Source: Sulfurovum sp.
Lineage (GTDB): Bacteria > Campylobacterota > Campylobacteria > Campylobacterales > Sulfurovaceae
Length of the DNA: 9,270 bases
Assembly (NCBI GenBank): GCA_026983895.1
Contig: JALSTF010000195.1
Coordinates: 1 to 9,270 of the forward strand
Reading direction: 5' to 3'
The notes beneath the pieces were generated by a model, which was given only the letters and a program-made list of their open reading frames with translations, had not been told where the DNA came from and made no database searches. Of the stretch, positions 1 to 5,464 are shown piece after piece. Each line of letters starts with the position of its first letter. The first letter of the stretch is position 1. Both the position numbers and the translations under genes were made by a program.

Positions 1-78
1 GATAAACTGAAGGAAATGCTGCTTGCAGGCGAGACGAGCTATGAAGAAGCTATCCGTGTCGGACTGATGGATGGGTAA
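1..78 (+). CDS. C-terminal end of a probable GspE/PilB-type secretion or pilus assembly ATPase (partial)
   Basis: An open frame enters from the left edge and ends at TAA 76-78, giving 25 visible residues. The pattern D-x-L-x-x-x-L-x-x-G-x-T-S-x-E-E-A-x-R-V resembles the extreme C-terminus of GspE/PilB/PulE traffic ATPases, where a D-G-L-x-K-x-x-x-G-x-T-S-x-E-E-V-x-R-V pattern is usual. These ATPases sit on the cytoplasmic face of the inner membrane and power pseudopilus or type IV pilus assembly. The next gene starts at 71 and overlaps this one by 8 nt in another frame. It encodes a prepilin-like protein, which supports the assignment and suggests one transcript. With only 25 residues the family call rests on a short motif plus context, so the exact system (type II secretion or type IV pilus) cannot be decided. 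Confidence 0.55.
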   Translation, partial: DKLKEMLLAGETSYEEAIRVGLMDG

Positions 79-709
79 AAGGAAGGCTTTTACACTTCTG
101 GAAGTACTTATTTCCATAGCACTACTGGGTATTATTCTTCCGGCGCTTTACGAAAGTGTCGATATGCTCAGGGATTCCAATGCGCAACTCTTCAAATATG
201 TAGAAAAATCCAAAGAAGTCTCTAAAGTGACTGAAACACTTTATCTGGATATACTCAGCTCTGATGGAAATCTGAGTATCAAAAAAGATGATTTCACACG
301 ACTCTGCATTGAACAAACCCGAAACTCACTTTACGCTTTACCCACTGCAAAGGTCTGCTGGGTGGTACTGAAAAAAGACCATTCCCTTCTGCGTATAGAG
401 GGAAATGGCTATACACTGCCATTACGAGAGGATGACAGGGTAGAAACTGATCTTGTCATGAAAAATATTGAACTATTCGATATTTATTACCGTAAAGATA
501 AAATACTTGTGCTCCTTCAGCAAAGCAAAAAGGAACCTGTCTCATTCCTTATTCAAGGTGTGAGCAAACCCAAAAAGAAGAAAAAGAAAAAGCATAAGAA
601 AAAACCGAAAAAAAAGAAGATTAGATCAAAAGAGCATAACCGTACCAACCCATCTGATCAAAATGTGACAAAGCCTCCCGGGGGCAATGCAAAAAAACTT
701 TCTCATTGA
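71..709 (+). CDS. Prepilin-like protein (type IV pilin/pseudopilin N-terminus) with a polylysine C-terminal tail
   Basis: The 212-residue product opens with a class III prepilin signal. A short basic leader (K3-R4-K5-A6) is followed by F7-T-L-L-E11-V and a hydrophobic helix to about residue 26. Prepilin peptidase would cut between A6 and F7 and methylate F7; E11 is the conserved Glu5 of mature pilins. Ala rather than Gly at -1 is less common but occurs in some minor pseudopilins. The helix continues into an amphipathic stretch, then a globular part with two cysteines (C79, C96) that could pair. From about residue 165 to 187 the chain is almost only lysine, with a few Pro, His and Arg, followed by a polar Asn/Pro/Gly tail. 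The start overlaps the upstream ATPase gene by 8 nt, implying translational coupling. Probably a minor pseudopilin (GspH/I/J-like size) of a secretion or pilus system. I do not recognise the globular domain or the tail. Confidence 0.75.
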   Translation: MGKRKAFTLLEVLISIALLGIILPALYESVDMLRDSNAQLFKYVEKSKEVSKVTETLYLDILSSDGNLSIKKDDFTRLCIEQTRNSLYALPTAKVCWVVLKKDHSLLRIEGNGYTLPLREDDRVETDLVMKNIELFDIYYRKDKILVLLQQSKKEPVSFLIQGVSKPKKKKKKKHKKKPKKKKIRSKEHNRTNPSDQNVTKPPGGNAKKLSH

Positions 710-747
710 AGAATAAGCAGATCTCATCGCTTTCCTTTAATTAATTC

Positions 748-756
748 TGTTACAAT
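748..756 (+). promoter_or_regulatory. Candidate extended -10 promoter for the HerA-like ATPase gene
   Basis: TG at 748-749, one spacer base, then TACAAT at 751-756 forms an extended -10 element (TGnTAnAAT type) in an AT-rich gap. Transcription would begin near 763, about 25 nt before the ATG at 788. No convincing -35 hexamer lies 16-18 nt upstream, as is usual for sigma-70 promoters in Campylobacterota. The ribosome binding site AAGGA (777-781) is 6 nt before the ATG. Inferred from sequence only. Confidence 0.4.
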
Positions 757-787
757 TATTGATTCACTCAAATAAGAAGGATGACGT

Positions 788-3121
788 ATGCAAGAGATCT
801 ACGAAAAGCTGGGGCTGTTCTATCTGGGAAAAGATGTCAATAAAACAACCATGGAACCTCTGGAAGCGTTGACACTGATGAAAAACAAGAATTTCACCAC
901 ACATGCAGCGATCATTGGGATGACAGGATCGGGGAAGACCGGGTTGGGCGTAGGCATCATCGAAGAGGCTGCTATTGACAATATTCCTTCCATTGTGATC
1001 GATCCCAAAGGCGATATGGGTGACCTATGCCTCAATGATCCCTCCTTCTCTGCCAAAGCTTTTGAACCATGGGTCAGGGATGAAGCACTCTCCAAAGAAG
1101 CGGATCCTGCTGAATATGCACAGAAGACAGCCCAAATGTGGAAAGAAGGAATCGAACGTTTTGGGCAGGATGCTTCACGCGTAAAAAAATTCCATACCGT
1201 ACCCAAGACCATCTATACACCGGGATCTTCCGCCGGAGTCTCTGTCAATATCATGTCCTCACTCGATACTCCGCCTGCCCAGGTCAGAGAGGACAGCGAT
1301 ACCTTTAATGGCTACTTGAAGAGTACTACGACCTCGCTGCTCTCTCTTATCGGTATTACAGCAGATCCTTTGGATTCAAAGGAATATATCCTATTGGCAC
1401 AGATCATCAGCAGGGCCTGGCTGGCCGAGGAGCATTTGGGCATCGAGATGCTCATAGGCAAGATCATCAAACCACCGTTCAGCAAAATAGGGGTACTCCC
1501 CCTGGATGATTTCTATCCACAGGATGCCCGCTTCAAACTGGCAACGAAATTCAACGCACTGCTGGCAAGCCCCAGTTTTTCTCTCTGGCTTCAGGGTGAC
1601 GATCTTGATATTCAAAAACTGCTCTACGACGAGAACGGCAAAGCGAAGATCGCTATTTTTTCCATTTCCCATCTCAACGATGACGAACGTATGTTCTTCG
1701 TAACACTGCTTTTGAACAAATATATCGCATGGATGCGAAGACAAAGCGGTACCTCTGCACTCAAAACACTGCTCTATATGGATGAGATCTTTGGATATTT
1801 CCCGCCCACCAAAAACCCTCCGAGCAAAGAACCGATGATGCTCCTGCTAAAACAGGCACGTGCTTTTGGTGTAGGGGTGGTACTCAGTACCCAGAACCCG
1901 GTTGATCTTGACTACAAAGGGCTCTCCAATATCGGCACATGGTTCATAGGCAGATTGCAGACCACGCAGGATATCGAACGAGTCATCGATGGTCTCGGCG
2001 GGAAGATCGGCTCGAATTTTGAGAAGAGCGAGATAAAGACATTGCTTGCCAATCTTAAAAAAAGAACCTTCTTTCTCAAGAGCGCACATCTCGATGATAT
2101 CCGACTTTTTACCACCCGATGGGTACTCAGTTACCTCAAAGGGCCACTTAAAAAAGATGAGATCGCTTCACTGATGGCCTCACAAAAAGCCCAGCAGAGC
2201 CTGGAGACAAAAAATACAGAAAACATGGTACGCAACCCGGATACCTTGGAAAGTTTTCAGAACATTGATGCTTCTATCCCCCAATATTATGAACCTGATC
2301 CGTCACAACAAAATGTTTTCTTTCCCACATTGGAGGCAAAATCCACTGTTCACTTCTTCCATCAGAGCAAAGGGATCGATGAGGAGAAGGAATTAGTGCT
2401 CTCGCTTGAACTTGATGCCCATATGCAGCAACTCACCTGGGGAAATGCTACAGCCCAAGAACTGGACTTCACAAAATTGCCGCATACTGCACCTCAGGGT
2501 GCACAATTTTACGACCTTCCAAAGATTATCCTTGAGGATAAAGGCCTGAAACATGCGATCAGAGCACTGAAAGAATATCTTTATCAGGAAGAGGGACTGA
2601 AACTCTTCAGATGTCGCTCCCCTAAGCTTGAATCTAAAGTCAGTGAATCTCGTTCAGATTTTATTGTCCGGGTACAAGACATACTTCAAGAGAAAAAAGA
2701 GGAAGCCATAGAAAAATTAAAAACACGTTATGCCTCAAAAGAAAAAGTATTGCAAGACAGATTACTGCGTGCCCAGGAAAGAGTCAAGAAAGAAGCTGCT
2801 GATTCCACTTCTTCAATGATAGAAATGGGGATTTCAGTTCTGGGAGCACTTTTCGGAAAGGCCAGCCCAACCAAGATCGGCCGTGCGGTCAGTAAAGGCG
2901 GTCGTATTCTCAAAGAGCATGGAGAAATGAGCCGGGCAGAAGAAAGAGTTGTTAAAATAGAGGATGATATAAATGCCCTTAATGATGAACTTGAAGACAA
3001 AATTGACAATTTAAATGAAAAATATGATATTGAGAGATGCGAGATAGAGACTTTTAAAATAAAACCAAGAAGAACAGATATCGATGTCCAAATCTGTGCT
3101 ATTGTATGGAGAGCAAGTTAA
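788..3121 (+). CDS. HerA/FtsK-superfamily ATPase with C-terminal coiled-coil module
   Basis: The 777-residue product carries a Walker A motif G-M-T-G-S-G-K-T at 44-51. An I-D-P-K-G-D-M-G-D motif follows near residue 72, as in HerA/YjgR (DUF853)-type ATPases. Walker B L-L-Y-M-D-E has its acidic pair at D332-E333, and an S-T-Q-N-P sensor-like motif lies near 365-370, followed by a conserved D-Y-K-G-L-S-N-I-G stretch. Relatives are hexameric ATP-driven DNA translocases; nucleic-acid motor activity here is inferred from family. After the ATPase core, from about 615, comes a predicted coiled coil (roughly 630-670), a glycine-rich hydrophobic segment (about 677-710), and a second coiled coil (716-756). 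This could form an antiparallel hairpin arm. No NurA nuclease or SIR2-type partner is adjacent, so it is not an obvious HerA-NurA repair or defence pair. The start is supported by AAGGA 6 nt upstream. The last few hundred bases are clearly more AT-rich than the ATPase part. The biological role is unknown. Confidence 0.8.
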   Translation: MQEIYEKLGLFYLGKDVNKTTMEPLEALTLMKNKNFTTHAAIIGMTGSGKTGLGVGIIEEAAIDNIPSIVIDPKGDMGDLCLNDPSFSAKAFEPWVRDEALSKEADPAEYAQKTAQMWKEGIERFGQDASRVKKFHTVPKTIYTPGSSAGVSVNIMSSLDTPPAQVREDSDTFNGYLKSTTTSLLSLIGITADPLDSKEYILLAQIISRAWLAEEHLGIEMLIGKIIKPPFSKIGVLPLDDFYPQDARFKLATKFNALLASPSFSLWLQGDDLDIQKLLYDENGKAKIAIFSISHLNDDERMFFVTLLLNKYIAWMRRQSGTSALKTLLYMDEIFGYFPPTKNPPSKEPMMLLLKQARAFGVGVVLSTQNPVDLDYKGLSNIGTWFIGRLQTTQDIERVIDGLGGKIGSNFEKSEIKTLLANLKKRTFFLKSAHLDDIRLFTTRWVLSYLKGPLKKDEIASLMASQKAQQSLETKNTENMVRNPDTLESFQNIDASIPQYYEPDPSQQNVFFPTLEAKSTVHFFHQSKGIDEEKELVLSLELDAHMQQLTWGNATAQELDFTKLPHTAPQGAQFYDLPKIILEDKGLKHAIRALKEYLYQEEGLKLFRCRSPKLESKVSESRSDFIVRVQDILQEKKEEAIEKLKTRYASKEKVLQDRLLRAQERVKKEAADSTSSMIEMGISVLGALFGKASPTKIGRAVSKGGRILKEHGEMSRAEERVVKIEDDINALNDELEDKIDNLNEKYDIERCEIETFKIKPRRTDIDVQICAIVWRAS

Positions 3122-3135
3122 TCTTAAATAACTTT

Positions 3136-3165
3136 ACTATATAATCTATAGAAATACTATACAAT
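3136..3165 (+). promoter_or_regulatory. Candidate promoter region of the PAS gene with a 20-bp-period repeat
   Basis: Two near-identical decamers, ACTATATAAT (3136-3145) and ACTATACAAT (3156-3165), match at 9 of 10 positions and lie exactly 20 bp apart, about two helical turns. Each contains a good -10-like hexamer (TATAAT 3140-3145 and TACAAT 3160-3165), so the gap may hold two tandem promoters or a duplicated binding site. The PAS gene starts at 3189. In a 67-nt AT-rich gap this could also be chance. Confidence 0.35.
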
Positions 3166-3188
3166 AAAATAGATTGCAAGGATAAAAA

Positions 3189-3698
3189 GTGTCAACCTAT
3201 GTCAACAGTAAAACAGGTGAACCCCTTGAACGGCAGGAACCAAGAAATGAAGAGTATACCTATACCGGCAAACCTATGATCGTAGAAACAGACGCTCAGA
3301 GGATCATCACGTATGCCAACAGACGATTTGTGGAAACAAGCGCTTACAGCAAAGAGGACGTGATTGGTTCTCCCCATTGTATGCATATCCATCCGGACAT
3401 GCCTGCGGCGATCTTCGAGGATGCCTGTACAATGAACGACGAGGGAAAGACCTGGCACGGTTTCATACAGAACATCAACAAAGATGGCATATCATATTGG
3501 ACGGAAATGATCATTCAGCCAAAGGTCAATGAGATGGGAAAGATTATAGGCTACATGGCGACACGAAGAGAGATGGACGGCTCGAAACTCGATGAAATTA
3601 AAGCTGAATACGCAGCACTGAAAGCCGAAGGCAGCAGCACAGTACGCAGTCAGTTCTGCGGAGAGGTCTACATGGGGGAGAGTGCCTGTGCCTTTTAG
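3189..3698 (+). CDS. Single-domain PAS protein, Aer/CetB-type putative redox or energy sensor
   Basis: The 169-residue product has one PAS domain at about 30-130 and little else. It carries the signature of the FAD-binding PAS of the aerotaxis receptor Aer and of Campylobacter CetB: A-N-R-R-F near 43-47, G-S-P-H at 60-63, H-P-D-M-P at 68-72, W-x-G at 89-91, N-x-x-K-D-G-x-x-Y-W at 95-104 and G-Y-M-x-x-R at 121-126. In those proteins the PAS reads the redox state of flavin and signals to a methyl-accepting partner. No HAMP, membrane segment or output domain is present, so it would need a partner, as CetB needs CetA. The residue before H-P-D-M-P is Ile67, where Aer has Arg. The gene starts at GTG 3189, chosen because AAGG (3178-3181) lies 7 nt upstream. 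A short helix and a Cys-containing tail follow the PAS. FAD as cofactor is inferred from family. Confidence 0.8.
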   Translation: MSTYVNSKTGEPLERQEPRNEEYTYTGKPMIVETDAQRIITYANRRFVETSAYSKEDVIGSPHCMHIHPDMPAAIFEDACTMNDEGKTWHGFIQNINKDGISYWTEMIIQPKVNEMGKIIGYMATRREMDGSKLDEIKAEYAALKAEGSSTVRSQFCGEVYMGESACAF

Positions 3699-3712
3699 AA
3701 GAGGGCTGCGGC

Positions 3713-4318
3713 TTAGCCTTTACTGCCAGGCTTGACAGCTGTACTTCCTTCTTTGCACAGAGGACATACCTCTGGACTGTACATTTCGAAAGTAAAGTCC
3801 TCAAGCGCAAAAAATGGTACATTGGAAGGCAGTTTGCATTCACTTTTAGCCTCATTGTGACCACCTACACGTTTGCAAAAACCTCGATTGGCCAAAGAGG
3901 CGAATGCCACAACTTTGGCACCCAATGCTTCAATCGCTTCTGCAGCTTTTAATGCTGAGCCGCCTGTAGTGATGATATCTTCACAAATAATGATCTTTTC
4001 GCCTGGCGCCACTTCAAAACCACGTCTTAATTCCATACCTCCCTCTTTTTTTTCCACGAAGATTGAACGAATACCAAGAGACCTTGCCAATTCGTATCCT
4101 GCGACCACACCGCCGAGGGCAGGGGCACAGACAGTATCGGCTTCTATCCCGTTATCTTTGATCATTTTGGCCAATACATCAGTAAGCAATGAGGCTTTTT
4201 GCGGATATTCCAATACTTTCGCACTCTGCAGATAACGGCTGGAATGATTACCGCTGGCCAAAAGGAAGTGTCCTTCCAGCAATGCATTTGCATCTTTGTA
4301 AATCTGTTCGACATCCAT
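3713..4318 (-). CDS. pyrE: Orotate phosphoribosyltransferase
   Basis: PyrE joins orotate to PRPP to make orotidine 5'-monophosphate in de novo pyrimidine synthesis in the cytoplasm. The 201-residue product shows the type I phosphoribosyltransferase PRPP-binding motif I-I-I-C-E-D-I-I-T-T-G-G-S at 109-121, an early F-x-L-x-S-G-x-H-S-x-x-Y substrate region at 18-29, and the flexible catalytic loop region with K90-K91 and E92 near 88-100. The motif has E-D where many family members have D-D, a conservative change. A C-P-L-C pair (185-188) near the C-terminus followed by K-P-G-S resembles what I recall from Campylobacterota PyrE. It starts 2 nt after the frr stop and its ribosome binding site AAGG (complement of 4326-4329) lies inside the end of frr, so the two are translationally linked. 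It converges on the PAS gene with 14 nt between stops. Confidence 0.95.
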   Translation of the reverse strand: MDVEQIYKDANALLEGHFLLASGNHSSRYLQSAKVLEYPQKASLLTDVLAKMIKDNGIEADTVCAPALGGVVAGYELARSLGIRSIFVEKKEGGMELRRGFEVAPGEKIIICEDIITTGGSALKAAEAIEALGAKVVAFASLANRGFCKRVGGHNEAKSECKLPSNVPFFALEDFTFEMYSPEVCPLCKEGSTAVKPGSKG

Positions 4319-4320
4319 CT

Positions 4321-4878
4321 TTATACCTTCAGGATATCGGCTTCTTTTGCTTTGAAAAGCTCATCGACAGTTCCAATATGCTCATCAGTGATCTTTTGGA
4401 TCTCATCATGTGCCCTTTTGGATTCATCTTCACTGATCTCTTTATCCTTCTCAAGCTTCTTGACCTTGTTATTGGCATCCTTACGGATATTTCTGATCGC
4501 TACCCTTGCATTTTCTGCCATAGCCTTTGCCTGCTTGACGATCTCCTGTCTCTGCTCAGATGTCATTGGCGGGAAAAAGAGTTTAATGAAATCTCCATCA
4601 TTGTTGGGATTGACACCGATATTGGCTTCCTGAATAGCCCTCTCTATATCGCCCAACAGGTTTTTTTCCCATGGCGTGATACTGATAGTCGTTGCATCTG
4701 TAGCGATCACACTTCCCACTTGATTAAGCGGTGTAGGTGTACCATAATAATCCACTTTGATATTGTCGACGATATTGGTAGTGACCTTCCCGGTCCTAAG
4801 CGATGCAAAATCCCGTTTCAGTGCTTCAAGACTTTTATCCATATGTTCTTTGGTGTGTTCAAAAATTTCATTGACCAT
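4321..4878 (-). CDS. frr: Ribosome recycling factor
   Basis: RRF, with EF-G, splits the post-termination ribosome so its subunits can be reused. The 185-residue product has the usual RRF length and landmarks: S-L-E-A-L-x-x-D-F-A-S-L-R-T-G near the N-terminus, V-D-Y-Y-G-T-x-T-P-L-N-Q-V, I-T-P-W-E, N-P-N-N-D-G, F-P-P-M-T-x-E-Q-R and I-R-N-I-R-K-D. A start 12 nt further upstream (ATG ending at 4890) is open but overlaps the Shine-Dalgarno sequence. The ATG at 4878, with GGAG six bases before it, gives the N-terminus M-V-N-E-I-F that matches the family. It lies between secG and pyrE on the same strand, all three probably in one transcription unit; I recall the same order in Campylobacter jejuni. 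Essential in bacteria tested. Confidence 0.96.
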   Translation of the reverse strand: MVNEIFEHTKEHMDKSLEALKRDFASLRTGKVTTNIVDNIKVDYYGTPTPLNQVGSVIATDATTISITPWEKNLLGDIERAIQEANIGVNPNNDGDFIKLFFPPMTSEQRQEIVKQAKAMAENARVAIRNIRKDANNKVKKLEKDKEISEDESKRAHDEIQKITDEHIGTVDELFKAKEADILKV

Positions 4879-4884
4879 AATTTT

Positions 4885-4888
4885 CTCC
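4885..4888 (-). promoter_or_regulatory. Ribosome binding site deciding the frr start
   Basis: On the minus strand GGAG lies 6 nt before the ATG at 4878. It sits inside the codons of the alternative upstream ATG at 4890, which itself lacks a comparable site, so 4878 is the preferred start. Confidence 0.7.
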
Positions 4889-4973
4889 ATGAGGTTTTAT
4901 AGGCAGATTTTACCTTTTTTTTCCTTTGAGGGTGAATGAAGCGATAGAGAGGGGATAGTGTAAGAGGTATGTG

Positions 4974-5002
4974 CTGTTTCCAAAGCAATGCTTCGAAAAC
5001 AG
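4974..5002 (-). other. 13-bp RNA stem-loop between secG and frr
   Basis: The minus-strand transcript can fold 13 nt of one arm against 13 nt of the other around a 3-nt AUU loop, starting 6 nt after the secG stop. Eleven pairs are Watson-Crick and two are G-U wobbles. Those two positions would be A-C mismatches in a plus-strand transcript, so the fold is specific to the secG-frr direction. No U-tract follows it on the minus strand, so a classical intrinsic terminator is unlikely. A partial attenuator or an mRNA-stabilising or processing stem is more plausible. The rest of the 130-nt gap is AT-rich with a possible TATAAA on the minus strand (about 4902-4907) that might be an internal frr promoter. 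Confidence 0.55.
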
Positions 5003-5008
5003 GAGTCT

Positions 5009-5362
5009 TTATTTTACCGGGGCTTCCGGCGCAGCAGGAGCTGAAGGTGCTGATGTCTTTGCCGGTGCTGTAGCCGGCACTGCCGGGATAACAGCATTGT
5101 TCTTTGGGGTGATCTTGTCTACAACAGAAGCACTGTTCTGTGACGTATAGAAATATCCTAGTGCAAGTGTATTGACAATGAACAGAAAAGCAAGGGTGAA
5201 CGTGAGTTTCGCAAGGAAACCGGTTGGTCCTTTTGCTCCAAATACAGATTCATTGCTTCCGCTGTATGCCCCCAGTCCGATACTCGAACTTTTCTGCAAA
5301 AGTACTGCTATCGTGATCGCAATCGCCAATATGATTTGAACGATTAAAAGTGTTGATGTCAT
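5009..5362 (-). CDS. secG: Preprotein translocase subunit SecG
   Basis: SecG is the small accessory subunit of the SecYEG channel in the inner membrane and assists SecA-driven export. The 117-residue product has two membrane helices (about 4-22 and 50-72) separated by the signature loop with L-L-Q-K-S-S-S-I-G-L-G, S-G-S-N-E-S-V-F-G and G-P-T-G-F-L-A-K. The C-terminal tail from about 90 is rich in Ala and Pro, an extension of unclear role. The reading frame is open to an earlier ATG at 5398. The ATG at 5362 is preferred because GAGGA lies just before it, the protein then begins directly with the first helix, and the longer form would start within a few bases of the probable transcription start. 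Probable first gene of the secG-frr-pyrE unit, driven from the inverted-repeat promoter at 5400-5430. Confidence 0.92.
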   Translation of the reverse strand: MTSTLLIVQIILAIAITIAVLLQKSSSIGLGAYSGSNESVFGAKGPTGFLAKLTFTLAFLFIVNTLALGYFYTSQNSASVVDKITPKNNAVIPAVPATAPAKTSAPSAPAAPEAPVK

Positions 5363-5399
5363 AAATTCCTCTTTGGTCATAGGTATGGCCCAAATCAAA

Positions 5400-5430
5400 T
5401 TTGGGTATAATTTCGGCGATTATACCCAAA
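5400..5430. promoter_or_regulatory. Symmetrical divergent promoter: perfect 12-bp inverted repeat carrying two outward -10 boxes
   Basis: TTTGGGTATAAT (5400-5411) and ATTATACCCAAA (5419-5430) are exact reverse complements separated by 7 nt (5412-5418). Each arm contains a consensus TATAAT: 5406-5411 on the plus strand for the methyltransferase gene and 5424-5419 on the minus strand for secG. Predicted start sites are only about 6 bp apart (near 5418 and 5412), so two polymerases could not bind at once. -35 elements are weak on both sides. The repeat could also be an operator for a dimeric regulator. There is no U-tract, so a terminator is unlikely. Confidence 0.65.
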
Positions 5431-5464
5431 GTATATTGAAATAGCGGTAAAGAATGGAGCAGAC

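Noticed and set aside
820..1212. Long open frame on the minus strand inside the HerA-like gene.
   Set aside because: It lies fully antisense to well-conserved ATPase motifs and has no domain signature or ribosome binding site; it is a codon-usage shadow.
788..3121. HerA-like ATPase as part of a HerA-NurA or SIR2-HerA defence system.
   Set aside because: No nuclease, SIR2 or other effector gene lies beside it; the neighbours are a prepilin-like gene and a PAS protein gene.
3702..3720. Short hairpin (AGGGCT / AGCCTT, 7-nt loop) between the convergent PAS and pyrE genes as a terminator.
   Set aside because: Only six pairs with one wobble, and only a weak T-run (TTT) follows; it is too weak to call, though its place between convergent stops is suggestive.
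4189..4902. Plus-strand open frame of 237 codons across frr and the start of pyrE.
   Set aside because: It runs antisense to two unmistakable conserved genes and its translation, rich in Ile, Phe, Leu and Cys, shows no recognisable family.
4911..4922. T-rich run on the plus strand as a terminator tail.
   Set aside because: No stable hairpin precedes it on the plus strand and no plus-strand gene ends here.
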